64,000 nt of DNA from Anaeramoeba flamelloides (Eukaryota; Metamonada; Anaeramoebidae), in NCBI GenBank assembly GCA_027625915.1, contig JANTQA010000048.1, forward strand, positions 434,001-498,000. Reading direction: 5' to 3'. Position numbers and translations under genes: made by a program. Shown one piece after another: positions 11,557-22,583 of the stretch. Positions within the stretch are counted from its first letter, which is position 1. Every line of letters begins with the position of its first letter. The notes below the pieces were generated by a model, which made no database searches, was not told where the DNA came from, and was given only the letters and a program-made list of their open reading frames with translations.

Positions 11557-12267
11557 ATGAGCGATTCTTTGTGGTATCTTTTTATAATTGTTGGACTTAT
11601 TTTTGCTTTATTGATTTTTAAATCCATTCACACCGAACACAAACAAACAAGGGCTGACATCTTGGAGTTTAACCCGTGGGTTACCCTATTCAAAATCATA
11701 CTTATTCAGGCATCCTATTATTTCTTTGTAATGGTGATTGTGTGCACGTTCAATGCAACGATTGGCGAACCCCTAACCGCCACACAAATGTTCCACTCCG
11801 ACGAACAAAACTTTATTACGAACCGAGGGCTGATAACAACCTTTTCACACTTCTTGGCGGCATTTGTCCAAGCCTTTTTCCTTGTAATCGCGATCGGTGA
11901 CTCAAGAAGGACTTATGATTTCATTATGACCTGGTTTTTCTTCCATTTTGTAATTGTATCTTGCGTGAACCAAAAGTTCCCCGACAGCGGCGCTTGGTGG
12001 TTTACAAGCCTCTTTGCACTTTTTTGTACTGGGATCCTCTATTATTTTGTTGGCTTTAAATTTGAAACAATGGCTTATGAAAGTAGCCTTGCAGGAGGCG
12101 GTAAAGGCGAGTCCTCAGAGTCTGAGTATGAAGAGATTTCGGACGGCGCAATCGAACTTGAAGAAAAGAAACTTACGAAAAAACAACTCAAGGAAATCAA
12201 AAAAGCAGAAAAAAAATCAAAATCAAAGGAACCAAATAAGGCTCTTGACTCTCTTTTTGACATTTAA
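11557..12267 (+). CDS. SYS1: SYS1 homologue, Golgi membrane receptor for the Arl3/ARFRP1 GTPase
   Basis: 236 residues from the ATG at 11557; the TTG three bases upstream is not needed. Residues about 37-170 match the SYS1 family. The core opens NPWVTLFKIILIQASYYFF, like the family's DPLLILSQIVLMQ opening. Four helices follow, including the characteristic second-half block DFIMTWFFFHFVIVS and a GAWWF motif close to the family's LTWWL. SYS1 is a trans-Golgi membrane protein that recruits the Arf-like GTPase Arl3/ARFRP1 and thereby Arl1 and golgins (family knowledge). Two departures stand out: an extra hydrophobic segment at residues 5-22 ahead of the core, and a long charged Lys/Glu/Ser tail (about 180-236). 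Human SYS1 starts directly at the core and is about 156 residues. Single exon, with codon use less A/T-biased than the surroundings. Confidence 0.87.
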   Translation: MSDSLWYLFIIVGLIFALLIFKSIHTEHKQTRADILEFNPWVTLFKIILIQASYYFFVMVIVCTFNATIGEPLTATQMFHSDEQNFITNRGLITTFSHFLAAFVQAFFLVIAIGDSRRTYDFIMTWFFFHFVIVSCVNQKFPDSGAWWFTSLFALFCTGILYYFVGFKFETMAYESSLAGGGKGESSESEYEEISDGAIELEEKKLTKKQLKEIKKAEKKSKSKEPNKALDSLFDI

Positions 12268-14917
12268 TTTCAACCACTTAACTTCAAAATAATAATTCTT
12301 TCTTCTTTCTAAATGAACTTTTTTTCTTTTTTACTTTTTTTTTTTTTTTTCAATCTGATTTATTCAAAAAAACAAACGAAGAACGATCACAAAACTTTTT
12401 AAATGCTTTCACCATTGGAACTTTTCAATAACAGCTCTTTAGTGTTTCAAATTAATGATAAATGTGGAAAGACTGATCTCTCCTACTTGGGCGAAATTTA
12501 TCCTTTCTTTGGCTTGATTAATCAATACTAGAATTTGTAATTTCAAAGAGATAAACATAATTATTCTCCGTTCAATTCTTCAATATTTCTTTTCATTTAG
12601 AATTGTTATTTTCAACTCAAGTATACTCAGCTCTAGCAATACAAACAATAAAAAGAGCTGTCCTAACATTTTAATTGAAATAGCAATGAATTTCAATTAA
12701 TTTCTTTAAACTTTTAAGAAAAAATTAGAGAAGAGGAAATATTTCACCATTTAATTTTCAAGTAACTTGGATCGTAATTGTAAAAATTTCAGATCTCTGG
12801 AATGTTCAAAACAATTGCTAGTTATAAACAAATTTGTTCAATAATTGAAGCAGAAACTACTCAAATTCAAAATATTCAATTGTATAATTTTTACGAGAAA
12901 GTGGTGATTTTGAACCAGTCATATTCTACAAAAAATAATCATTTAATGTACCTTTTAACATAAATTGTTGTATTTAAGGACAAGTGTCAAAAAAATAATA
13001 TTTTGAACTAAAGTCAAAGAAATTAAATTTGAACCATAAGCACAATTTTGGGATTTTAAAAATGGAAATTTCATTCTGTTATTTAAAGTTTAAGATAGAT
13101 TTCAACAAAAATTAACACACAAAAAAAAAAATAAACTAAGTTGCGTCAGTTGGACCATTAAAATTTTACGAGGAGTTGGTTTAAATATGATAAAAAATCA
13201 TTTCATACAGAATCAGAAAATAATATATTTTTTACAGATATATTTGGTTTATTGGTAAATTATATTTGTTGCAAATTTTTTATTTTGATTGAAAAATTCT
13301 TCATGAAGTTGAAGAGGTATCTCTTTGGTTCGCTTTCTTAAATATTTATTTGAAACTTCCACCCAATACAACAATGGTTTTAAAATCGTTTTTTTTTTTG
13401 AAACGGTCATTAGTAAATTAAAAAAAAAATATACTTTTAAAAAAAAGCTTTATAAAGAGATATTTTTGATATTATGAGATAAGATACTATTAAATGATGT
13501 GATGTGTTGTTGATAAACTTTTTTAAAGAATATAAAAAATTTAAAATTGGTAACTTTCTAGCAAAAATTGTCGGAGTCAAAAAATATCACTTGAATTTTT
13601 TTTTTATTTACACTAATATTCATCCTATTCTCTTTCCAATAAAAGTAATTTAACACCATTTACTCACCAGCCACTACACATAGTCTATTGTAATTTTATT
13701 CAATTTAAATTATCTTATGTTTTGAAGCTATATGATAACTGAATAATAATATCAGGACTAAGAAAAAGTAAAGATGCTGAAATATTTTTTCACATTTAAG
13801 GGATTAGTGTCTACCTAAGAAAAGTCTAAAATTGTATTTTGCAGTTATTGCATTTAACTTGTATTAGTTCTCAATGTATTCAATTTTTTTGAAAAATTCC
13901 ATTAGTAAATTTTACAAAAAGTCGATCTCATCTTTCATAAATACCATTAATTCGCAAATTTTTCAACAATTATTATTTTTTTTTTCCTAAAAAAGAGAGG
14001 CGATTCAACAGGCTTACCCCTCTCAAGTCTGCAACACTAAAAACAATTTAGAGCTTTTTATTCTATCTATAATATTGTTTAGATTATAACTCATAAGATA
14101 TTTTATTCTTAAAAAATGAAAATTAAAAAAACTTTTGTTTCTTAATAAAGATTGGAAAAAGAATAAGTAAAGTAAAAAACAAAAGAGAATAAAAGGCAAA
14201 CAAAAAAGTGTAAAAAATTCATTTTATTGTTTTTTATACCGGGGGTTAAATGGATCCTCTTTTTTTTACTCCCCTTTGAAAATTTCACCAGAATTTGTTT
14301 TAAAAACCGGTATAACTATTTGAACAACTAAACTCTATTTCAAAATCATTGTCCCATTAAAAATCAAATTTTATTGAAAAATATTTTTAATAATTGGAGT
14401 TATCTATTATAATATAAAAATTTCTATTTTAATATTCAGTTCTATACTCAAGAGATATTCATTTTTCCTCTAAAAATTTAAAAAAAAAAAAGTAAAAAAA
14501 ACAATTTAAAAAAAATTGGGTAATTTATTTTGAATCAAGTATTATATAAAAAATAGAAATATTAAAAAATTACTACAACCTATTTATCTATTCTCCAAAC
14601 ATTTGAATAACTAAATCTAATCTCTTTTTCATATTTGAAACCAATTTTTTCATTAATTCATCTGTTACTTCTTTCCAAATTTTCATTTTCATTTTTCATT
14701 TTAATAAAATACTTTTGAAAAAATAAAAAAGAGAAAAATTAATTTATTTGCAAACTTTTCGTTGTGAGGGGAAAAACTTCAAAACAATATAAATACAATT
14801 CATAATTCAAATGTACAATGGACGATTTATTATGAAATTAAGTTTATATATCAAACACAATAAGCTATTTTATTCAGGTATAAATTAATAATTTCGAGAT
14901 AATGTAAATTTAGGAAA

Positions 14918-15508
14918 TAAGCTATTTTCAAGAAAGTGAGGCAACTTTATTTTAAAATATATTTATGTAACCCAATCGTCATAAATCTATTTAAATATAT
15001 AAAATCATTAAATATCATTGATCGATTCATGATAAGAATTCAATTTGTTTCTTAGTATTGTATTGCATCTATTAAAATATATTAAAATTTCTGATCTCAA
15101 TTTTATCTGATATTTTTTAGTTTGAAAATTGGTGTTTATTATTTTCTTTTTGTTTGAAAAAAATCATTTTCATAACTTTTATAATCTCAACATAATTTAC
15201 AATCGAATGAAAAAAATATAACTGCGTTTTGATATTTAAAAAATCATTTGTAACCCTTTCCATATTTTCAGTTTTTTTATCGAAATTGGTTGTAAATTGC
15301 TTTCACCAAAAAAAGTTCTATTTTTTTTTTTCATTTTTTGGGAATATTTCAACTAACATATTTTGAATTAACTACATAAGTACTGGGGTCAATCGGTAAT
15401 AACATTAAACTTAATTTGGTATTGTCGATTATTGATTACCATCACTAACAAAGATTATTTATTAAGAAATGTAAAAAAAAAATTCCCCACTTTTTTGGTA
15501 ATAGCTTA
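14918..15508. mobile_element. R2 TA-flanked inverted-repeat element, uninterrupted copy
   Basis: 591 bp. Left end TAAGCTATTTTCAAGAAAGT; the right end in reverse reads TAAGCTATTACCAAAAAAGT. TA sits at both sides. The interior aligns with 55238-56405 except for one 571-bp insertion in that copy. No open frame; a non-autonomous derivative is likely. Confidence 0.82.
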
Positions 15509-15800
15509 TGTGCCTTTAAGAATAAGATTAGGTTCTTAAAAGTTTCTTTTGAATTGATCAACTTTTTTTTATATATTTACTATTATTTTTTTTGCTAGTT
15601 ACCCAATTTTTTTTTGCAAAATTTAAGTTAGGATATCAGTTTGATAGCATTCACTCAGTCCAAGCTAATACTCTATAAATTATGTAAAAAAGTAATATCA
15701 GTTCATTCAGTTAATCCATTATAAAAAGATCAAATCACGAACAAGTTTATTTAATTCTTATAATGATTTTCTTATACCGTTCACTTAAAAAAAAAAAACA

Positions 15801-16000
15801 TACAGTCAGTTTCACTTTTAAGGCACAAACTTTCAACGAAATTTAAGGCACAGAAAAATCTCAAATTAAGGCACAAAATTTGGAATTTTATTTTTTACAA
15901 TTTATTTTTACTAGAATTTGAATTTTGTGCATTAATTTGAGATTTTTTTGTGCCTTAAATTTCGTTGAAAGTTTGTGCCTTAAAAGTGAAACTGACTGTA
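15801..16000. mobile_element. R1 miniature inverted-repeat element, copy b (best preserved)
   Basis: 200 bp, TA at both ends. Arms of about 80 bp are nearly perfect inverses, starting TACAGTCAGTTTCACTTTTA. Each arm carries AAGGCACA three times. The whole element would fold as one hairpin. It resembles Tc1/mariner-type miniature elements (TA target), but the source transposase was not found. Confidence 0.9.
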
Positions 16001-17629
16001 AAAAAATAAACAAAAACTTAAAAAAAAAATTTACATGAACATAAACAACTTATAAAACAAATTTAGACAAAGTAAAAAGTTTATGAAATATAATATCTAA
16101 AGAATCTTTGTAAATAATAGATCTTTTACTACACATTTAAAAGATTGATTAGAAATCTACAGAGTGTAAAGTTGAAAAATATCTTTCGTTATTTGTCTTG
16201 AAATGAATATAAGTCGTTTAATAAATCAAATTTATTATTGAATAAAAGATAGGTAACATCACAAAGCTAAACAACTTGCTTGTTCATCTGAACCAATAAA
16301 TTTTGATTATTTTTTTTACACCCACAATAATTTGACACTATCTTAAAAGAAATGATAAAACCCCTTTGAACTATTGGAAAAAATAAAAAGATAAAACGAA
16401 AAGAAAATTTAGAAATATTTTCAAGGTTGAAAAACCAAAAATATAATTAGAGAGAAAAAAAAATTGATGAGGGGTTTATGATAAGTAATTGATAAAAAAA
16501 TAATAAAAAAAATTCAAAATTTTGTTTAAATTAAGAAAATCTAGTATTACAAACACTATATTTTTCGTTGATTTAGTTTAGTAAGATAATTTTTTTAAAT
16601 TCTAATTCGAAATGAAGTTGTGGAATTGTTGGAATTTCTTTTCTTTTCTTTTTTCCACATGTTTTTTGAACCTTAGGTTTTTTTATCCTTTACTAGTGCT
16701 TTTATATTTTTAAAAGTTATTCATATTTTAATATTTCAGTATTAGCAAGTATCTACTTAATTTTTACCGTCTTTAACACATCCCCTCTTGAATATAAATT
16801 CCATCAATGAAAAATATAAACTCTAAAAATTTTTTTTCACAAATACATTAATTAACCAAGAGACTATTTTGGGAATTATTTTCAGATATTTAAAATGAAT
16901 TTATAACGCAAAATAATTAAAATAAAAAAATTCAACTCATAAAATTATGTATTATTTTTAAAAAGTTTTGTTGCCTATTGTAATAATATTGATAATTCAA
17001 ATAAATTAAAATGAAAATTTTTACAAACAGCTAAAATAGTGTAAAGAATGATGTTCCCGATGATTATTTAGTTATGAAATACTTTTAAATGAACAAATAT
17101 TTAAAGAATTTATTTTGTCTTTTCAGTTTTTTTCAATTCATTTTTTGAATTAGATAATCTAAAGATCATTTCAAAAAATATAACTTAACACGATGATTAA
17201 AAAACTTTTTAAAAAAAAATTAAATATTTACTAATTTTTCACTATTTAATAACTTCAACTATAATAAAAAATATTTGTTAATAAACGAGTTTTGATCAAA
17301 AAATATTTTTAAAGATAGTTTCCAAATATGTTTGAGAATCCAATTTACCAGTTTCTATTAATGATTTTTTTTCAAATTTAATAGTAAAAAATTTGAAATA
17401 TTTTTTTTTCTTCAGGGTTAATATGTTATTTTATTATATTTGATAAGCTTTTTAAATCTGATGAATATCTTTCAAATAGGGAATCAATTATTTGGACTAA
17501 TAAAGAATTATTTGCTCTTTTAAATTGGATTATATATATATATTGATTTTCAGTTAGGTTTATATTAAATTTTTACAGTAAACAGAAAATTAAATCAATT
17601 TTTTGTTTATATCATATAGAAATAAAAAA

Positions 17630-18380
17630 AACACCGTTAGATTTTCTTGAGTTTTATATTTATTTGTGAAGTGCCTAGGTTTTTTTGAGGTGTTCTATTT
17701 TATTTGTAAAATCTATTGTTTTTCTTTAGGTTTTTTAAGTTTTCGATTTATTTGTAAAATGTTCTAGGTTTTTTTTACTTTTTGAAATAGAAAACTCAAA
17801 AACCTAGAACACTTCACAAATAAATAGAAAACTCAAAAAACCCTAACGAAAATCGATATATTTCACCAATAAAACAGAAAACCCCAAGAAAACCCAGGCA
17901 CTTGGTGGTACTCTACATCACCCTAAGTCAGGATTACATATTTGACGGATACTTCGTAAAGGTTTTGTTTCATTTTTGAAATAAAAAAAAAAAAACAAAG
18001 AAATTTTACACAATTCTTCAATAATCATAAACAACCGAGGAAATTTAGAATAATTATCTTAAGGATTTTTTTTTCCGTATTTAAGTTTTTTTAGATAAGT
18101 TGAGTGTTTTCAAAACTATTCATTATTATTCATTCAAAAAAATACCCTAAAGTTAAATTAAACTAAGCTTCATAGTCACATCCATTTAAAAATTTTTACC
18201 CCAAAAAATACCTTTATTTTTTTTTTTATTATATAATGGTAGAGTTTTTAATTCTTCTTATTTGTAGTTCGGTTTTTTTTTAATTTTTGAAATAAACAGA
18301 AAATTTAAATAATTTTCGGTTTATTTTAAAAAGTAAAAAAAACTTAGGCAGTTCACCGAATTCCTAAATTGTGATTTAGG
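17630..18380. repeat. Modular palindrome array B
   Basis: Repeated blocks of TTGAGTTTTCTATTTATTTG type and their inverses, joined by GTGCCTAGG, GAACACTTCACAAATAAA and ACCGTTAG connectors. The best pair is GTGTTCTATTTTATTTG/GTTCTAGGTTTTTTT against their inverses near 17795-17830. The last part (18260-18360) repeats the same style with diverged modules. See array A. Confidence 0.55.
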
Positions 18381-18542
18381 ACTTTTGTTAAAGACTCAAA
18401 AATAAATTTATTACCTACTGAGGCTAATCAATATAATAAATCTCCATTTCTAATAATATCAAAAATAATAATAATATTATTTTTTAATATATTATAAATG
18501 TTAAATTTTTTTATTCAAATATCCAGATTTTACAATTAGTTC

Positions 18543-18985
18543 ACTATAGGGTGGGCCGTCTTTAGGTTTTCAAGGATTCAAAAGAATTACGTAAAATCTT
18601 TGATTTTACTCTAGTCTTTTAAATTCTGGAAAACCACAGTTAGCTTTTTTTTGAAATTTTATATTTATTTCAAAAATTAAAAAAAACCACGGTTAGGTTT
18701 TCTTGAGTTTTCTGTTTATTTCGAAAATCAATAGATTTTTGTTAGTTTTTTTTTACTTTAGAAATAAAAAGAAAATTTAAGAAATTTTCTGTTTATTTCT
18801 AAAGTAAAAAAAACCTAGAACACATCATAAATAAAATAGAAAACCTCAAAAAAAAACCCGAACACTTCATAGATAAAACAGAAAAACTCAAGAAAACCGC
18901 CGTTAGGTTTTCCAAAATTTAAACGAAATGGGTTAAATCTTTGATTTTACTCTATTCTTTTGAATTCTGGAAAACCTAGGCACTT
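18543..18985. repeat. Modular palindrome array C
   Basis: Two hairpins of one type (18573-18644 and 18906-18977, arms starting GGTTTTC and ending GAAAACC, centre AAATCTTTGATTTTAC) flank other palindromes with arms GGTTTTCTTGAGTTTTCTG and AAAGAAAATTTAAGAAATTT. Connectors CCGCCGTTAGG, CACGGTTAGG and CCTAGGCACTTGACG link them. The right end (in reverse TCGTCAAGTGCCTAGG) matches the TCGTCAAGTGCC connector at 5480 in array A. Confidence 0.6.
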
Positions 18986-19429
18986 GACGAAACGATCACA
19001 GATAAAATGATCCAAATCTTCAATGATATCTAATTTTTTTGATTTTTTGCAAAAAAGAACATTTTTTCTTCACAAGAGACTTTTAAAAAATAATAGTACT
19101 ATTAAAAACAATAAACACAACATACTCAAGATTTTTACAAACTGGAATGTAGATTATGTTGTGAATAAGCTCGGCTATCTGCACTGAAATGTTAATTGTA
19201 ATAATTTGTTTTGACTAAAATAGAATTTGATTTTTTCAGACTCGTGACATATTAAACTTATCTACACACATTATTTTAACAACAGTAGGCCCAGAAAACT
19301 TGTCCATATATTCAATGTATTAACTGTCATTCTTGTTTTTAAAAAAGTAAGGAAAAATATTTGGAGTGGAAACCTAAAAAGAAAATCGAAAATACTTTTT
19401 TCTAAAATCAAAAAAATCAAACAAACCCA

Positions 19430-19590
19430 AACATCTTCAATGTTTGACAAAATGGAATTGATTGTTATTTAAAACATTGGATATATTGTCAAGTTTCCTG
19501 GACCTTGAGTACACATACCAAAAAAGTCTCACCGTTCATGAAAAAATACAAATGAAATCAAAAATCCATGAAAAATTTTTCAAAACATTT
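19430..19590. repeat. Dispersed repeat, pair with 9880-10100
   Basis: Shares TATTGTCAAGTTTCCTGGAC and ACCAAAAAAGTCTCAC with the copy near 9985. Fragmentary. Confidence 0.5.
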
Positions 19591-20038
19591 TTGTAAATGT
19601 GTCTGGAAAAGGAAAAGAATTTAAAAAAGAACCTAATAATTTACACATTTTTATTACTTTTGTAATTTACAGGGTGACTTTTCGAATTTTTCTTTCACAA
19701 ATTCGAGTTCTCAAATCGGTAGGTTGTAATTTGTTTCTCTATTTATTTCATCAAATTTTTTTCTCATTTAATGATTCAAGCCAATGTTTTAAAAAACAAA
19801 AAAGTTCAAAGCGATAGGTTGGTGAACAAAACGAATTGTGAATCTTTTATTGATAATTTATAATTTGTTTATGATTATTGTTGCTGTTTGCTCAGAAAAA
19901 AGTAAAAAAAATCAAAAGAGGAGGGAAAAGAAAAAAAAAAAAAAAAATAGGGAGTGTTTTGTTGTTGGTTGGTTGATTTGTTTGGAACGAAATTTTTCTC
20001 ATTTCTTTTGTTTGTTTGGTTTTCCAAAGAATTTGCAT

Positions 20039-20542
20039 TTAAAGTATGGAAAGTTGACGATTTTTGTGCCTCATTTGGGTGGAAATTTTGACTTTCTCTG
20101 GTAATCCAGTAAAGGCAACTCCAAGATCTTGGTTACCTTTTCTAAAGGACAGCTCTTTTTTGTTCATGTCAATGATAATTGTGACAATTGTGCCGGTATT
20201 GCATTTGTTGGAATACGCTGAAAACCTTCCAGAGAACACTTTGCTTGATGATTGGGATGAACAGAAAACATCAAAATAATATGCGTTGCCACTGTTATAA
20301 GTAACGCTCTTTGAGCCTGATCGACAAACACCTACATACCAATTTATACCCGATCCTGAATCTATTTTAATTTTAACTTCATGGACCCCGGTTGTGTATT
20401 CTTTGGTTCCTTGAACAGTCATATCGCCAGTTGAATTATTATCAGTTTTGGCGGTTCTGTTCTTGTTACTTAAGATGACACCACCAAGACAAGTTTTTGG
20501 ATCAAACATATCCCCTTTATCGTATTCGTCTGCTTCAGCCAT
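20039..20542 (-). CDS. Single-domain SPRY (B30.2-like) protein
   Basis: 167 residues with an ATG at 20542 and a TAA stop. Nearly the whole length is one SPRY fold: an opening strand block (FDPKTCLGGVILS), the GVHEVKIKID strand that precedes the family's W-x-VGV motif (here NWYVGVC, residues 67-73), a YYFDVF strand, SAYSNKC, the TIVTIIIDMNKKELSFRKG hairpin that matches the family's V-x-x-x-x-D-x-x-x-x-x-L-x-F signature, and a final MRHKNRQLSIL strand. SPRY domains are protein-binding modules. With no RING, B-box or other domain attached, this is a stand-alone binder with an unknown partner. It is complete: the terminal strand is present, so no missing exon is needed. Confidence 0.85.
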   Translation of the reverse strand: MAEADEYDKGDMFDPKTCLGGVILSNKNRTAKTDNNSTGDMTVQGTKEYTTGVHEVKIKIDSGSGINWYVGVCRSGSKSVTYNSGNAYYFDVFCSSQSSSKVFSGRFSAYSNKCNTGTIVTIIIDMNKKELSFRKGNQDLGVAFTGLPEKVKISTQMRHKNRQLSIL

Positions 20543-21115
20543 TTTAAAGTTGAATTTTCAATTAGTAAAGAAAAAAATAGGGTAAGAAAGTAAAAATAGA
20601 AAAATGAAAAATTTTTGAAAAAATCACATATTTATTTCATTGTGAGATAATCTATTTTAAAACATTACAGATCCAAGATTTCAACTAATATTTCAGAGTT
20701 TTTGGATCATACAATGAATTAATTTGATTGTAATTAACCGATTTAGTATCCCTCTTCAATTCCACAAAACATTTTGATTGAAATCTCTGAAATAAATAAC
20801 AAGAGTCTGAAATACAAAAAAAAATCGGAATATCGTCGGGTTCACAAGTTGTTTTTTAAATTGAAAGAGATTTGACAGGAGTATTTTGTTTCAATGAGTT
20901 TAAAACAATATGAAATAGATCGAAAAGTCATCAACTTCTGTTATGTCTATACTTTTAATTGTATAATAAAAAGATCAATATTTTCATTCAGCTTTTCCAA
21001 AAAAAAGAATTACCTCCAAAAATTAAAATAAATCATGAAAGATCCCAATTCTAAAAGCCCAACAAATAATTTAAAATCTATGAGAAATCAATAAATTTGA
21101 AATTTTAAATGATTA

Positions 21116-22296
21116 TACAGTGATCAAAATAAAACGTGCACAAAGACTATAATCCATGTTTCAAAATATTATCTGTGTTTTTTTTTCTTCTTGTACCAAT
21201 GGCAACATCCAACCTACTACCAAATAGTATACCTAAGTTCAAATAAATTTTGAAAGTAAAGGTCTGGTTATTTTAAGTAAAATTTAAATTATTCATGTAA
21301 ATAAACTCTGTTTCAGTCAAAGGGGCCCAACGTTTTTTTCAAATATCAATTATATAAAATAATTGACCTTTGAAGAACAAATAAGAAATAAACAGAATAA
21401 TACACATCGAAGAAATGTTGATAAATGTCTGAAAGAATATTAATAAATCAATAGCTTTTCTTAAAAATTGAAAAACTCAAATTCTTAGGGCCCTATTGAG
21501 AAAAACAACGATGTTTGTTTTGAACTTCTACTGGTATTTGAATAATAAATATCAAACATTTTTCACTTCATTTTCCATACTTTTCTTTTAGAAATTAAGC
21601 CCTCAAACAAAGTTTGTTGGTATTTGTGGTCTCTATTTGAAAAAGGAAATGAAAATGAAGTGAAAATTTTTTCACATTTATTAAACAAATATCAAGATCA
21701 AAGATCAAATTGAATTGAAATAGAAATCAATATGATTTCTCAACAATCTTTACATGGTTTCAATGACCTTAGAATAACACGTTTTTACCTAGTGACTATT
21801 GATCTTGCAATAAAAAATTTTTTGCAAATGAATGACGTTTTTAAAAAAAAAATCGAAAAAAAAAAAAAAAATGTGTAGAAATGTGAAAAAATGATTTCAA
21901 TTTTGAAAATTTCCAAAATAAAATTTTTCTTCTAATATCTATGCAAACCCTTTAAACACGTGTATTATACCATTAAAACTGGGCCCCTTTGACTGAAAAA
22001 TAGTTTACTTGAAAATTTTCCATATAATATTCTCAATTTTTTTCAATTTTTTTGTTTTTTTGATTATTAAAATTTTCATAAATTTACTTTATTTTTTGAG
22101 ATAAATTTTGCAATTTGATCCTTCATTTTTAGAATTTCTTTTTAAATAATAGAATTTTAAGAAACCAATATCATATTTTTTTAGGGTTTATTATCAGTTT
22201 CTTTGATTGGTTAATGTATAGGCCTTCTATAACAAAAAAACACACCTTTTATTTTGAAACACAGATTAAATTTTTTTGCACGCTTTATTGTGACTA
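21116..22296. mobile_element. R4 element, copy b, inserted in R6 and itself split by R7
   Basis: TA at both ends. Left end TACAGTGATCAAAATAAAAC; the right end in reverse TAGTCACAATAAAGCG, followed by ATCTGTGTTTCAAAATA. The parts outside 21302-22007 align with the uninterrupted R4 copy at 10648-11220. Confidence 0.78.
21302..22007. mobile_element. R7 TA-flanked element, inserted in R4
   Basis: 706 bp with terminal inverted repeats of about 26 bp sharing TTTCAGTCAAAGGGGCCCA and preceded by TAAACT at both ends. The R4 copy at 10648 has uninterrupted sequence at this point, so the insertion is directly seen. No open frame of note. A diverged relative appears at 62262-63405. Confidence 0.82.
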
Positions 22297-22360
22297 AAGT
22301 AAAACTTTTTTTTTGGAAAGCCGAATGAAAAAATTGTTTCATCTATTTTAGAACAAATAA

Positions 22361-22583
22361 TACTATTTGTTACAAAATAAATGGAACAAAATTTTCATTC
22401 AGCTTTCCAAAATTATAATTTATAAATTATTAAACCATTTCAAATTTTTTCATTCTTAAAACCAAGTTAAATCATTAATTTACCTTCTAGAATTGGGGCT
22501 TTGTTGATTTATTTTAATTTTTGAATGTTGTTTTTGGAAAGCAAAATGAAAATTTTGATCTTTTTATTTTACAATTAACAGTA
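22361..22583. mobile_element. R6 element, copy b, abutting copy a
   Basis: 223 bp with the same 48-bp type ends: left TACTATTTGTTACAAAATAA, right in reverse TACTGTTAATTGTAAAATAA. It shares the TA at 22361-22362 with the preceding copy, so two elements stand head to tail at one TA. Confidence 0.75.

Larger units (their letters stand above)
12268..20038. other. Gene-free stretch, 7.8 kb
   Basis: No coding region is supported. It contains an R2 element (14918-15508), an R1 element (15801-16000), palindrome arrays (17630-18380 and 18543-18985), a fragment resembling an R4 right end (about 19255-19290) and a repeat shared with 9880-10100 (about 19430-19590). I see no structured feature in 12300-14900 apart from a short TATACCGG/CCGGTATA inverted pair near 14233 and 14308. 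Confidence 0.65.
20950..22362. mobile_element. R6 TA-flanked element, copy a, split by an R4 element
   Basis: Terminal inverted repeats of about 48 bp end in TTTTCATTCAGCTTTTCC on the left, and in reverse TTTTTCATTCGGCTTTCC on the right. The left flank (20950-21115) and right flank (22297-22362) of an inserted R4 element together make one short R6 copy. The interior CCCAATTCTAAAAG block matches the second copy that follows. Confidence 0.72.
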
